DNA from: Halalkalibacter okhensis
GTDB taxonomy: Bacteria; Bacillota; Bacilli; Bacillales; Bacillaceae_D
NCBI RefSeq assembly: GCF_000787375.1
Contig: NZ_JRJU01000014.1
Coordinates: 51,122-115,121 of the forward strand
DNA length: 64,000 nucleotides
Direction: 5' to 3'
Part shown: positions 9,341 through 19,628 of the stretch, piece by piece
Layout of the letters: every line of letters starts with the position of its first letter
How positions within the stretch are numbered: the stretch's first letter is position 1
The notes under the pieces: generated by a model
What the model saw: the letters and a program-made list of their open reading frames with translations, nothing else
Databases searched by the model: none
What the model was told of the DNA's origin: nothing
Position numbers and translations under genes: made by a program

Positions 9341-11311
9341 TTGGCTAAGAAACAACATTTGGATTATAACGATGACGCAATACAAGTATTAGAAGGGTTA
9401 GAGGCAGTTAGAAAGCGTCCGGGGATGTACATCGGGAGTACAGACGCTCGGGGTCTCCATCACCTTGTCTATGAAATAGTTGATAACTCCGTTGACGAAG
9501 CGCTTGCTGGACACGGATCATACATAAATGTTACGGTACATCGCGATAATAGTATTTCAGTTACCGATGAAGGACGAGGCATGCCTACAGGGATGCATAA
9601 ATCGGGGAAGCCAACACCAGAAGTTATTCTTACGGTCTTGCATGCTGGTGGGAAATTTGGACAAGGAGGCTATGCAACAAGTGGAGGTCTCCATGGAGTA
9701 GGGGCTTCAGTTGTTAATGCCTTATCTGAATGGCTCGTTGTTGAAATTAAGCGAGATGGGCAAGTATATAAACAACGTTTTGAAAATGGAGGGAAGCCTG
9801 TAACCACACTTGAAAAGACGGGGAAAACACGCAAATCAGGTACAACAATCCATTTCAAACCAGACCCAGCAATCTTTAGCGCCACAACATATAACTTTGA
9901 AACATTAACAGAACGATTACGTGAAGCTGCATTTCTCTTAAAAGGGCTTAAAATTGAATTAATCGATCTACGTGGCGAAGGCTCACAACAAGAATTTTAT
10001 TTTGAAAATGGAATCGAGGCGTTTGTAGAATATTTAAACGAGGACAAAGAAACATTAAGTCCCGTTGTTTTTTTCTCGGGTGATCAAAACGACATTGAAG
10101 TTGAATTCGCTTTCCAATTTAACGATGGATATACAGAAAATGTCCTATCTTTTGTTAATAACGTTCGTACAAAGGATGGCGGAACGCATGAACTTGGTGC
10201 AAAAGCCGCAATGACACGAGCGGTGAACGAATATGCACGTAAGGTTAAATTGTTAAAAGAGAGAGACAAGAACTTAGATGGATCCGATATTCGCGAAGGC
10301 TTCACGTCCATCATTTCCGTTCGGGTACCTGAAGCAAAGCTTCAATTCGAGGGACAAACAAAAGGAAAACTTGGTACACCTGAAGCACGATCGGCAGTAG
10401 ACAGCGTTGTCTCAGAGAAGCTATCCTATTTCTTTGAGGAAAAACCGGATGTAAGTACTATGCTGATTAAAAAAGCGGTAAAAGCTGCACAAGCACGTGA
10501 AGCGGCTAGAAAAGCACGTGAAGATGCCAGAAATGGCAAGAAAAGCAAGCGAAAAGACGTTCTTTTAAGTGGAAAGCTCACACCGGCTCAGTCGAAAAAT
10601 CCACAACGAAATGAACTTTACTTGGTTGAGGGTGACTCCGCTGGTGGATCAGCTAAACAAGGAAGAGACCGTAAATTCCAAGCTGTTTTGCCATTACGTG
10701 GGAAAGTGATCAATACAGAAAAAGCAAAGCTTGAAGATATCATGAAAAATGAAGAAATCCGTACCATTATTCACACAATCGGTGCAGGAGTTGGTTCGGA
10801 CTTTACGTTAGAAGATGTCAATTATGATAAAATTGTCATTATGACCGATGCCGATACCGATGGTGCGCACATTCAAGTCCTTTTGCTAACATTCTTTTAT
10901 CGCTACATGCGCCCATTGTTTGATGCAGGAAAAGTCTATATCGCCTTACCTCCACTTTATAAAATAAGTAAAGGTAGTGGCAAAAAGGAAGTCATTGAAT
11001 ACGCATGGGATGAACGTGAACTTGATAAGGCGACGAAGAAAATTGGGCGTGGCTATACATTACAACGCTACAAAGGTTTAGGGGAAATGAACGCAACTCA
11101 GCTTTGGGAAACAACGATGGACCCTGAAACAAGAACGTTAATTCGTGTGAAATTAGATGATGCGGCACGTGCGGAAAAAAGGGTCACGACATTGATGGGA
11201 GATAAAGTAGAACCTAGACGAAAGTGGATTGAGTCTCATGTCGCTTTTGGAATGGAAGAAGACTCAAACATCTTAGAAAACGAAAACTTAGCAATTATTG
11301 AGGAGGAGTAA
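9341..11311 (+). CDS. parE: DNA topoisomerase IV subunit B
   Basis: A 656-residue ParE of normal length. The GHKL ATPase region carries [19 protein letters not shown] and [15 protein letters not shown]. The TOPRIM domain carries [19 protein letters not shown] and [11 protein letters not shown]. The protein supplies ATP hydrolysis and part of the DNA gate for decatenating daughter chromosomes. Start is TTG at 9341, 9 bases after GAAAGGAG; the frame also runs upstream of it. ParE rather than GyrB is indicated by the partner parC two bases downstream and by yneT upstream, as in Bacillus. Confidence 0.97.
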   Translation: MAKKQHLDYNDDAIQVLEGLEAVRKRPGMYIGSTDARGLHHLVYEIVDNSVDEALAGHGSYINVTVHRDNSISVTDEGRGMPTGMHKSGKPTPEVILTVLHAGGKFGQGGYATSGGLHGVGASVVNALSEWLVVEIKRDGQVYKQRFENGGKPVTTLEKTGKTRKSGTTIHFKPDPAIFSATTYNFETLTERLREAAFLLKGLKIELIDLRGEGSQQEFYFENGIEAFVEYLNEDKETLSPVVFFSGDQNDIEVEFAFQFNDGYTENVLSFVNNVRTKDGGTHELGAKAAMTRAVNEYARKVKLLKERDKNLDGSDIREGFTSIISVRVPEAKLQFEGQTKGKLGTPEARSAVDSVVSEKLSYFFEEKPDVSTMLIKKAVKAAQAREAARKAREDARNGKKSKRKDVLLSGKLTPAQSKNPQRNELYLVEGDSAGGSAKQGRDRKFQAVLPLRGKVINTEKAKLEDIMKNEEIRTIIHTIGAGVGSDFTLEDVNYDKIVIMTDADTDGAHIQVLLLTFFYRYMRPLFDAGKVYIALPPLYKISKGSGKKEVIEYAWDERELDKATKKIGRGYTLQRYKGLGEMNATQLWETTMDPETRTLIRVKLDDAARAEKRVTTLMGDKVEPRRKWIESHVAFGMEEDSNILENENLAIIEEE

Positions 11312-11313
11312 GC

Positions 11314-13767
11314 TTGGCACAAACAGAGCGTTACTTAGACCTTCCCTTAGAAGAAGTCATCGGCGACCGCTTTGGTCGTTACAGTAAATACATTATTCAA
11401 GAAAGAGCATTACCTGATGCTAGAGATGGCTTAAAACCTGTGCAACGAAGAATATTATATGCGATGTATAAAGACGGGAATACTGCAGATAAGCCGTTTC
11501 GAAAGTCAGCAAAAACTGTCGGTAATGTTATTGGTAATTATCACCCACACGGTGATTCATCAGTATACGAAGCCATGATTCGGATGAGTCAGGAATGGAA
11601 GGTTCGTAACCTGCTAGTAGATATGCACGGAAATAACGGATCGATAGATGGGGATCCACCAGCTGCGATGCGTTATACAGAAGCAAGGTTATCAAAAATC
11701 GCCTCGCAACTTTTACGTGATATAGATCGCGATACCGTAGACTATATTCCTAACTTTGATGATACTGAAGACGAGCCTGTTGTCCTTCCTGCAATGTTTC
11801 CGAATTTGCTTGTAAATGGATCAACTGGAATCTCCTCTGGTTATGCAACAGATATCCCGCCACATCATTTAGGGGAGATCATCGACGGTGTGATTATGCA
11901 AATGGAAAAGCCAACGACAACGCTTGATGATCTGTTACATGTTATTAAAGGTCCTGATTTTCCAACAGGAGGAATCGTTCAAGGGCTCGATGGCATCCGC
12001 CAAGCATATCGTACCGGAAAAGGTAAGGTCGTTGTTCGGGCGAAAACAGAAGTGGAAGAGCTCCGCGGAGGTCGTGAACAAATTGTCATCACGGAAATTC
12101 CATATGAAGTCGTCAAGTCCAACTTAGTGAAAAAAATGGATGAACTTCGCTTTGATAAGAAGGTAGATGGAATTGCGGAAGTGCGAGACGATACTGATCG
12201 AACAGGATTAAGGATTGTTGTTGAGCTAAAAAAAGAAGCAGATGCAAAAGCAATCTTAAACTACCTATTAAAAAATACTGATTTACAAGTTACATATAAT
12301 TTCAATATGGTAGCTATCGCCAATAAAGCACCAAAATTAATGGGACTTCAAGCATTAATCCAAGCCTATATTGACCATCAAAAACTTGTGTTTACAAGAC
12401 GGGCGAAATTTGACTTGAAAAAAGCTCTAGATCGTCAACATATCGTTCAAGGACTAATTAAAGCGATATCCATTCTTGATGAAGTTATAACAACCATTCG
12501 TGCATCAAAGGATAAAAAGAATGCAAAAGATAATCTCATTGCACAATATGACTTTACCGAAGCTCAGGCAGAGGCCATTGTAACATTACAACTTTATCGT
12601 TTAACGAATACGGATATTACTACTCTTGAAGAGGAGGCAGCTGAATTAGAACGTCGCATTCACGAATTAGAAGCGATCCTTGACAGTGAAAAGAAGCTAA
12701 TTCAAGTTATTAAAAAAAATCTTCAAACGATCAAAAAAGAATTTGCTGATCCTCGTCGTACGGTGATTAAAGAAGAAATTGAGGAAATCAAAATCAACAT
12801 GGATGTCCTCATTGCATCTGAAGATGTCATGGTCACTGTGACAAAAGAAGGTTACGTGAAGAGAACAAGCATCCGTTCATACGGAGCATCAAATGGGGAG
12901 AATCCTGGGATGAAAGAAGGCGATTATCTTCTCGGGCATTTTGAAATTAATACAACCGAAACGTTGTTACTGTTTACAAAATATGGAAATTATCTCTATA
13001 TTCCTGTTCATCAACTCCCAGATATCCGCTGGAAAGACAACGGGCAACATGTAGCAAACCTTGTCAGCGGCTATAATTCTGATGATGAAATTATTAAAGC
13101 TATGCCAATAAAAGAATTTAAGGAAGAGGAATCACTTCTCTTTATTACCAAAAATGGGATGGCGAAAAAGTCGCAAATGTCCCTTTATCAAGCTCAACGT
13201 TTTTCAAAACCTTTAATGGCATTAAAGTTAAAGGAAAATGATGAAGTTGTTGCTTGTATGATAACAAATGGTAATGAAGAATTATTTATCGCCACTCACT
13301 TAGGATACGGGCTCTGGCTTGGCGAAGAAGAAATTAATCTTGTCGGGCAAAGAGCAGCAGGGGTCAAGGCTATTAATTTAAAGGATGAAGACTACGTTGT
13401 TGATGCGTCTACTTTCCTAAAAGATGAACAGAAAGTTGAATTCATTATTGTTACACAGCGGGGTGCAGTGAAAAAAGTTCCAATTAACGAATTTGATAAG
13501 TCGAGTCGTGCCAAACGGGGGCTCGTTATGTTACGTGAGTTAAAATCAAATCCACACCGTGTAATCGCTTGTAAAAAAGTGAAGAGACCTGCTGAAATGT
13601 TCACAATCGTTACTGAAAAGAATCAACTAGAAACAGTAGAGGTAGATCAATATCGAAATAGTGATCGCTACAGCAACGGATCGTTCATAATGGATGTTTC
13701 AACTAGTGGAAATGTGGTCGAAGTTCGAGATGAGATTGACACAACACCTAAAAACGATGAGGATTAA
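11314..13767 (+). CDS. parC: DNA topoisomerase IV subunit A
   Basis: An 817-residue ParC. The catalytic tyrosine is Tyr121 in [10 protein letters not shown]. The quinolone-determining stretch [12 protein letters not shown] keeps the sensitive-type Ser and Glu at the positions equal to E. coli Ser80 and Glu84. The C-terminal third is the beta-pinwheel. Start is TTG at 11314 behind GAGGAGG, only two bases after the parE stop, so the two subunits are translationally coupled. It cuts and reseals DNA in the A2B2 topoisomerase IV. A terminator follows at 13795. Confidence 0.97.
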   Translation: MAQTERYLDLPLEEVIGDRFGRYSKYIIQERALPDARDGLKPVQRRILYAMYKDGNTADKPFRKSAKTVGNVIGNYHPHGDSSVYEAMIRMSQEWKVRNLLVDMHGNNGSIDGDPPAAMRYTEARLSKIASQLLRDIDRDTVDYIPNFDDTEDEPVVLPAMFPNLLVNGSTGISSGYATDIPPHHLGEIIDGVIMQMEKPTTTLDDLLHVIKGPDFPTGGIVQGLDGIRQAYRTGKGKVVVRAKTEVEELRGGREQIVITEIPYEVVKSNLVKKMDELRFDKKVDGIAEVRDDTDRTGLRIVVELKKEADAKAILNYLLKNTDLQVTYNFNMVAIANKAPKLMGLQALIQAYIDHQKLVFTRRAKFDLKKALDRQHIVQGLIKAISILDEVITTIRASKDKKNAKDNLIAQYDFTEAQAEAIVTLQLYRLTNTDITTLEEEAAELERRIHELEAILDSEKKLIQVIKKNLQTIKKEFADPRRTVIKEEIEEIKINMDVLIASEDVMVTVTKEGYVKRTSIRSYGASNGENPGMKEGDYLLGHFEINTTETLLLFTKYGNYLYIPVHQLPDIRWKDNGQHVANLVSGYNSDDEIIKAMPIKEFKEEESLLFITKNGMAKKSQMSLYQAQRFSKPLMALKLKENDEVVACMITNGNEELFIATHLGYGLWLGEEEINLVGQRAAGVKAINLKDEDYVVDASTFLKDEQKVEFIIVTQRGAVKKVPINEFDKSSRAKRGLVMLRELKSNPHRVIACKKVKRPAEMFTIVTEKNQLETVEVDQYRNSDRYSNGSFIMDVSTSGNVVEVRDEIDTTPKNDED

Positions 13768-13794
13768 TTGCAGACACTGATTATGACCAGTAGA

Positions 13795-13825
13795 GGGCAC
13801 TGAAAATCAAAATTTCAGTGCCCTT
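13795..13825 (+). terminator. Intrinsic terminator after parC
   Basis: GGGCACTGAAA and TTTCAGTGCCC form an 11-bp perfect stem followed by a short T stretch, 28 bases after the parC stop. Confidence 0.75.
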
Positions 13826-13899
13826 GTTAATTCCCTCGTTTATAGATTATTAATAACTATAATAATGTTATGTAAACAAAGTTGAAAAGGAAGAGTTTA

Positions 13900-14379
13900 A
13901 TGAAAGGAACTACTCACTTAATTGGTGGTTTAACGGCAGCCGTCGTTTTTGAAAGCCAATTTTCTGTAACAATTAATGAGCCAATTATATTTTATAGTTC
14001 GGCTTTAATAGGAGCGATTATCCCAGATATATGTCATCCAAAATCGATGATTGGAAGGCGACTTCCGATCTTATCAAAAATGTTTAGTTCGGTTTTTGGA
14101 CATCGCTCGTTTAGTCATAGTTTGTTGTTTTTATTCTTCGTTTATTTTCTTACAGACCAATTGGTGTTCTCTTTTGCGGATGAACTTCAATTAGGATTAC
14201 TCTTAGGTATAGGGAGCCATATCATTCTTGATGCAATTACGCCTCAAGGAGTGAAGTTGTTTTACCCTATTAAAATGAATGTGAGGACACCTATTTATGT
14301 CAAAACAGGGTCTGTCATAGGTGAAAGTGTCGTAACGATATGCTTAGGGGGGGTACTAGTTCTTTATTTATTTTCATAA
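13900..14379 (+). CDS. YdjM-family metal-dependent hydrolase, membrane
   Basis: A 159-residue integral membrane protein of the YdjM/DUF457 family. Family motifs are THLIGGLTAA at the N terminus, IPDICHPKSMIGRR near residue 50, FGHRSFSHS near residue 73 and HIILDAITPQGVKLFYP near residue 115; the histidines and aspartates are the presumed metal ligands. Three to four hydrophobic segments alternate with them. Start at ATG 13900 behind AAAAGGAAGAG; an in-frame TTG upstream is less likely. Substrate unknown; in E. coli the relative YdjM is LexA-controlled, but no SOS box was noticed here. Confidence 0.85.
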   Translation: MKGTTHLIGGLTAAVVFESQFSVTINEPIIFYSSALIGAIIPDICHPKSMIGRRLPILSKMFSSVFGHRSFSHSLLFLFFVYFLTDQLVFSFADELQLGLLLGIGSHIILDAITPQGVKLFYPIKMNVRTPIYVKTGSVIGESVVTICLGGVLVLYLFS

Positions 14380-14528
14380 AAGGTCCACTTAAGGTTTGAG
14401 ATTATACGATTTGTATATCTGCTATTTTTTTTCCTAAATATCACAATGATTTAAACTGGATTAAAAGGCGATCAAATGTAAACACGGTTCAGCTTAATAA
14501 GATAGGTATATCTCCTCCTAATTATTGA

Positions 14529-15533
<1,005 letters not shown>

Positions 15534-15571
15534 ATCAAAAAGACGTGTCGGGAATGACACGTCTTTTTGAT
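15534..15571 (+). terminator. Intrinsic terminator after pfkA
   Basis: A 16-bp stem (15534-15549 with 15556-15571) with core GACGTGTC/GACACGTC and A/T-rich flanks. The T run forms part of the right arm. It is symmetrical enough to act on the convergent gene as well. Confidence 0.85.
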
Positions 15572-15655
15572 AATTAACCATGTTAGGCGATGCCCGAAAT
15601 GACAACATCTAAGCGTGGGTGAGATTTTGCTATAGTACTTTCTAGTATACAAAGA

Positions 15656-16744
15656 TTAGCTGCTTTTCTCAGATCCTTTTAATGCTTCATTCTTAAACAC
15701 CCACACATAAAGTAAACCTGCAAAGAAAATAAACCCTCCGTAACCTACAGCCGGATATAAATATGTTACTAATGTGGAAAATCCGACTTGGCTGACAATA
15801 AAAGCAGCAATTGACGTTGCGACGATCAGCCATATTCGAAACCTTTGATTAACAAAGGTCAACCTTGATACAAATCCATACAAATTGCTCACAGCCGTAG
15901 AGTAGACGGCTGAAAATAAAACAGCAGCAAACATAAGCTGAACAAATGGTGAGATGAGCGAGGCAATATAAATCATCGGAACCTCCACTACAGCTACTTC
16001 CGAAATATTTGATAACAAACTAAAGTAAATGGCTAATACTCCAAGTCCTAATCCGAGAGCCCCTAACAGTGCGCCCCAAAAAAGTGTACTTTTTGTTTTT
16101 GTATTAGGTCCCATTGGTGCCAAAATGGCAACAGCAATTACTAAATTAAAGGAGGCATAATTCAGTGCTGAAATGAACCAATTTGGGGCTGCACTGCCTA
16201 TGTTTGTGACCGTTCGTAAGTCCTCTATTGCTATAGGACTTCGAGCAATTCCATATAAAGAAATGAATAAAACTGCTATTAATAAAATAGGAACAACATA
16301 GCTAATTGCATTAATAACTCCACTTATTCCTCTAATAACAGTAAAAAGAGCTAGAAGAGCCATTAATATCGTTCCCCACCATGAGGACAAACCAAATTGT
16401 TCGACAAATATAGCGCCAGCCCCAGCAATCATAGCTGCTAATGCTCCAAATAAGAAAACCGTAATAATTAAATCAATTAGTGAACCGAGAATCCGCCCAT
16501 TTGCAAATCGAACAACTTCTACATAAGCTGAAGCACTTAATGCTCGTCCGATTATTAAAATCATATATCCAAAGACAAAGAAAAGGAAGGTTGCAAGTAT
16601 GATTCCCCATATTCCTAATAAGCCAAACCCACTAAAAAATTGAAGGACCTCTTGACCAGATGCAAAACCAGCGCCAACAATTGTGCCAATATATGTAGCA
16701 GCAATTTTTAAAGCATTTAATTCAGAAGGAGATTTGTTCACAAT
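15656..16744 (-). CDS. YkvI-type membrane transporter
   Basis: A 362-residue membrane protein with about ten hydrophobic segments, related to Bacillus YkvI in the LeuT/APC-type superfamily. The N-terminal signature TYIGTIVGAGFASGQEVLQFF is a typical broken first helix with small residues. Substrate unknown; amino acids or other small solutes would fit the fold. Start chosen at GTG 16744 with GGTGG 8 bases before; an in-frame GTG at 16753 overlaps that ribosome site. Convergent with pfkA, divergent from the riboswitch-controlled EAL gene. Confidence 0.85.
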   Translation of the reverse strand: MVNKSPSELNALKIAATYIGTIVGAGFASGQEVLQFFSGFGLLGIWGIILATFLFFVFGYMILIIGRALSASAYVEVVRFANGRILGSLIDLIITVFLFGALAAMIAGAGAIFVEQFGLSSWWGTILMALLALFTVIRGISGVINAISYVVPILLIAVLFISLYGIARSPIAIEDLRTVTNIGSAAPNWFISALNYASFNLVIAVAILAPMGPNTKTKSTLFWGALLGALGLGLGVLAIYFSLLSNISEVAVVEVPMIYIASLISPFVQLMFAAVLFSAVYSTAVSNLYGFVSRLTFVNQRFRIWLIVATSIAAFIVSQVGFSTLVTYLYPAVGYGGFIFFAGLLYVWVFKNEALKGSEKSS

Positions 16745-16853
16745 TGGCACCACCTTTGTTGAATATTTATTATTATTCGTTCAGATGATTAAATTTATTA
16801 ACCCTTATTAAGGGTTTTTTAGTGTGACAAAGGAGCGTGAAAAAAGTTGTGTT

Positions 16854-16884
16854 TTGTCAAAATATGCTATATTATAACTATAGT
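16854..16884 (+). promoter_or_regulatory. Possible promoter of riboswitch transcript
   Basis: TTGTCA (16854-16859) and TATAGT (16879-16884) are spaced 19 bases apart; a TATAAC at 16873 is an alternative. It lies just upstream of the aptamer, as expected, but the spacing is not ideal. Confidence 0.4.
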
Positions 16885-16907
16885 ACCATTAAAAAAGTTT
16901 GATATTT

Positions 16908-16990
16908 TGATAAAGGCAAACTATTTGAAAGAGTAGGACGCAAAGCCTAGGGTCTAAGGTAGCAATGCTATGATCGCCTGGTTACCAAAA
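16908..16990 (+). ncRNA. Cyclic di-GMP-I (GEMM) riboswitch
   Basis: The conserved GEMM-I elements occur in order: GGCAAAC, a GAAA tetraloop hairpin (CTATTTGAAAGAGTAG), the GGACGCAAAGCC segment that binds the ligand, GGTCTAAGGTAGCAATGCTA, and a closing GGTTACC. The downstream gene is a GGDEF-EAL protein, so the ligand fits the output. A hairpin ACATATA/TATATGT with TATTTTTGG follows at about 16990-17022 and may be the expression platform (transcription termination). Confidence 0.92.
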
Positions 16991-17081
16991 CACATATAAA
17001 CATATATGTCTGTATTTTTGGCTATTTCGCTATTTTTTGTGGAATAGTCTTTTTGTATGTTAACAGAGGGGGGATTCTATT

Positions 17082-18902
17082 ATGAATGACTTACGATTAG
17101 ATGAAAAGAAAGGTAAACTCTTTCAATGGCAAAATCAAATAGTGCAGATGATCGCTGCGAACGAACCTCTTTCAAATATTTTAAACGAGCTCGTTTCAAT
17201 TGTTGAAATATACATACCTGGCTCAATTTGTTCCATACAACTCTATAATAAAAAAACAAATACATTAGAAAAAACGACTTCTCGAACTCTTCCTGAAGAA
17301 TACATAAGGGCTATAGATGGCATTAAGGCAGGACCCAATGTTGGTTCTTGCGGGACGGCTGTATATGAAAAACAAACCGTCATTGTTACAAATGTAAATA
17401 CGGATCCATTATGGAAGCACTATCGTGAACTACCGATAAAACATGGTTTAAAATCCTGTTGGTCTGTACCGATTTTCTCCCCTAATCAAGAGGTTGTCGG
17501 TACATTTTCTTTATATTACAAAGAAAAGAGGGAACCAACTGAATTACAATTACACCAGCTTAACGAGTTCGCACAACTATCTGGAATTGCAATTGACTAT
17601 AGAAGTTCCCAGGAAGAAATTTACCGCATTAAGCACACTGATCCGTTAACTGGACTGGCGAATGCAAGTCAGTTTAAGATAGATGCCCATCAAGCTCTTG
17701 AACATGCAAAGGCAAAAAAAGAAACAGTTGCTACCTTCTTTATTGATTTGAATCGTTTTAACGTTATTAACAATATTGGTGGATATGATGTAGGTGATGA
17801 CATACTAGTGGCTGTAACTGATCGCTTACTCAAAAGCTTACCTCCAACTGTGTTATTAACACGCTGGAATAGCGATAAATTTATTGTTCTTCTTGAAGAT
17901 AGTACCCCGGAGGCCGTTCATTCATTTAGTGAAAGAATTATTGATGTACTGTCAATCCCCTTTATTCGGAAAGAGCATGATTTTATCATCACGATAAGTG
18001 TTGGAGTAAGTAGTTTTCCAAATGATTCGAAAACGATCGATGAATTAATCAGACATTCAGAAGCAGCGATGAATGAGGCGAAACTATTAGGAATCAATCA
18101 ATATCGAGTGTATTCTTCGTCGATCGCCGATAGATTAACCAATCGAGTGCATATCGAAAAAGAATTAAGGCAAGCAATTGAAGATGAATCCTTTATTTTG
18201 CATTATCAACCACAAGTGAGTCTTTCAACAGAAGAGATCATTGGAGTTGAAGCACTAATTCGTTGGGAACATTCGACTATGGGTCTTGTACAGCCTTCTA
18301 ATTTTATCCCCATTGCTGAAGAAACAGGATTGATCATGCCACTTGGTGAATGGGTATTAAAAACAGCCTGTCAGCAGATGAAGGAATGGGAGAGGGAAGG
18401 ACGACCATCCATTCGTTTATCAGTCAACTTGTCTAGCGTTCAGTTTAGACAAAAAAATTTAGTCTCAAAAATTAAGCAAATTATTGAAGAAACCGAGTTG
18501 GATCCAGCTAATTTGGTTTTAGAAGTAACAGAAAGTACACTTGTTAATCATATGAAATATACAATTATTCAATTGCGTGAGCTACAAGCAATGGGAATAC
18601 AAATTGCATTAGATGATTTTGGGACACTGTATTCATCCTTAAGCTATTTAAAACACTTCCCTCTTGATATTATCAAAATTGACCGTTCGTTTGTCCGAAC
18701 TTTATTGTCTGATTCCAAAGACATTGAAATTGTTAATATCATTATCCGTTTAGGAAAAAGCTTGCAGCTTAAAGTACTTGCTGAAGGAATTGAAACGAAA
18801 GGACAGGCGCATGTTTTGAAAGAGCATCATTGCCATGAAGGTCAAGGCTATCTTTATAGCAAACCTCTGCCTTTTGAACAGCTGAAGAAAGAAATTAGCT
18901 GA
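17082..18902 (+). CDS. GAF-GGDEF-EAL cyclic di-GMP phosphodiesterase
   Basis: A 606-residue protein: GAF domain (~20-170), GGDEF domain (~185-345) and EAL domain (~360-605). The GGDEF signature is lost (RWNSDKF where GGDEF would be), so cyclase activity is unlikely. The EAL domain keeps EALIRWEH, the NLSSVQF Asn, EVTES, DDFGTLYSSL, KIDRSF and AEGIET, the metal and catalytic set for hydrolysing cyclic di-GMP. The loop Gly of DDFGTGYSSL is replaced by Leu here. The GAF domain may bind a small ligand, and the degenerate GGDEF may bind GTP as an allosteric input. Start at ATG 17082 behind GAGGGGGG. The riboswitch in its leader suggests feedback by cyclic di-GMP. Confidence 0.94.
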   Translation: MNDLRLDEKKGKLFQWQNQIVQMIAANEPLSNILNELVSIVEIYIPGSICSIQLYNKKTNTLEKTTSRTLPEEYIRAIDGIKAGPNVGSCGTAVYEKQTVIVTNVNTDPLWKHYRELPIKHGLKSCWSVPIFSPNQEVVGTFSLYYKEKREPTELQLHQLNEFAQLSGIAIDYRSSQEEIYRIKHTDPLTGLANASQFKIDAHQALEHAKAKKETVATFFIDLNRFNVINNIGGYDVGDDILVAVTDRLLKSLPPTVLLTRWNSDKFIVLLEDSTPEAVHSFSERIIDVLSIPFIRKEHDFIITISVGVSSFPNDSKTIDELIRHSEAAMNEAKLLGINQYRVYSSSIADRLTNRVHIEKELRQAIEDESFILHYQPQVSLSTEEIIGVEALIRWEHSTMGLVQPSNFIPIAEETGLIMPLGEWVLKTACQQMKEWEREGRPSIRLSVNLSSVQFRQKNLVSKIKQIIEETELDPANLVLEVTESTLVNHMKYTIIQLRELQAMGIQIALDDFGTLYSSLSYLKHFPLDIIKIDRSFVRTLLSDSKDIEIVNIIIRLGKSLQLKVLAEGIETKGQAHVLKEHHCHEGQGYLYSKPLPFEQLKKEIS

Positions 18903-18954
18903 GTGAATTGGACTATTTAATTTCACATACCGTATTGTACTATTAAATAAGAAC

Positions 18955-18993
18955 AAAAAAGCTACGGCCGCTAGAGAAGAGACCGTAGCTTTC
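18955..18993 (-). terminator. Intrinsic terminator, minus strand
   Basis: AAAGCTACGG and CCGTAGCTTT pair; on the minus strand the stem is followed by TTTTTT. It lies directly downstream of the two small minus-strand genes, and may also end the convergent EAL gene. Confidence 0.8.
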
Positions 18994-18997
18994 CATA

Positions 18998-19195
18998 TTA
19001 TTCTGATTCTTGTTCGGTTTCTTTTGAAGTTGCGGTTGCACCGTCGTATTCGCGGTCAATTTGGCCAGTAGTTTTCTTTTTAGGTGAGAGAGAATAATCG
19101 GCAATCTCATCTGGACCAGTTAGTCCAAATAATCCCATCGTTCCACCTTGACCCATTCGGACATGTTCTTGAACATCGCTTTTTTCGTTAGCCAT
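18998..19195 (-). CDS. Conserved small hypothetical protein
   Basis: A 65-residue protein beginning MANEKSDVQEHVRMGQG, with a Gly-rich MGQGGTMGLFGLTGP segment and a charged, Ser/Thr/Glu-rich tail. No membrane span or cysteine. Start is the ATG at 19195 with GAGGTGA 5-6 bases before. I do not recognise a named family, though the Gly-rich core looks conserved rather than random. Probably cotranscribed with the DUF1292 gene just upstream, since only a ribosome site separates them and a terminator follows. Confidence 0.65.
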   Translation of the reverse strand: MANEKSDVQEHVRMGQGGTMGLFGLTGPDEIADYSLSPKKKTTGQIDREYDGATATSKETEQESE

Positions 19196-19218
19196 AATAA
19201 TCACCTCTTGCGCTAGGT

Positions 19219-19476
19219 TTAGTCCTCTGCTGGGTTCGCTTCAACTGCTATCTCATACGCTTCTAAAATGGAATTTCTTTCTTTAGGGTCAGTAATTCCA
19301 ACGAGGTATTGTTCATCCTCTTCATCTTCCACTCTCATCAAAATTGTCTCTTCGGCAGAAGATAAAAGAGCATAAGAGTGGTCTTCCATGTCAAACAACG
19401 CTTCAACTGAATAATTCTTCATATGTCCATTCTCATCTTCAATAGTTATTTGGTCTCTTTGTTTTTCTGGTTCCAA
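19219..19476 (-). CDS. DUF1292 family protein
   Basis: An 85-residue acidic protein matching DUF1292 (YrzB-like) in length and pattern: ITIEDENG near the N terminus, FDMEDHSYALL in the middle, and EDEEDEQYLVGITDPKERN toward the end. Function of the family is unknown; members are small, cytosolic and strongly acidic. Start is TTG at 19476 with GGTGAG 7 bases before. The gene is immediately upstream of the 65-residue hypothetical gene and shares its terminator. Confidence 0.85.
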   Translation of the reverse strand: MEPEKQRDQITIEDENGHMKNYSVEALFDMEDHSYALLSSAEETILMRVEDEEDEQYLVGITDPKERNSILEAYEIAVEANPAED

Positions 19477-19628
19477 GTATACTCACCGCCATCTTTTCAT
19501 CAACTGTACGCTTCATCACGTACTAATTATAATTTGCCCTTTTTAGAGCTGATTATTTTTCATAAGAATTGGTTTACTCCTCATTTTGCATACTAATTGA
19601 GTGAACATGATTTGTGAGGGGGAGACAA

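Noticed and set aside
16800..16820. AACCCTT/AAGGGTT hairpin with T run upstream of the riboswitch
   Set aside because: It points along the plus strand where no gene ends; at most it stops antisense transcription from the YkvI region.
18998..19476. The two small minus-strand genes as a toxin-antitoxin pair
   Set aside because: One is DUF1292 and the other a Gly-rich hypothetical; neither has toxin or DNA-binding antitoxin features, and they are not overlapping.
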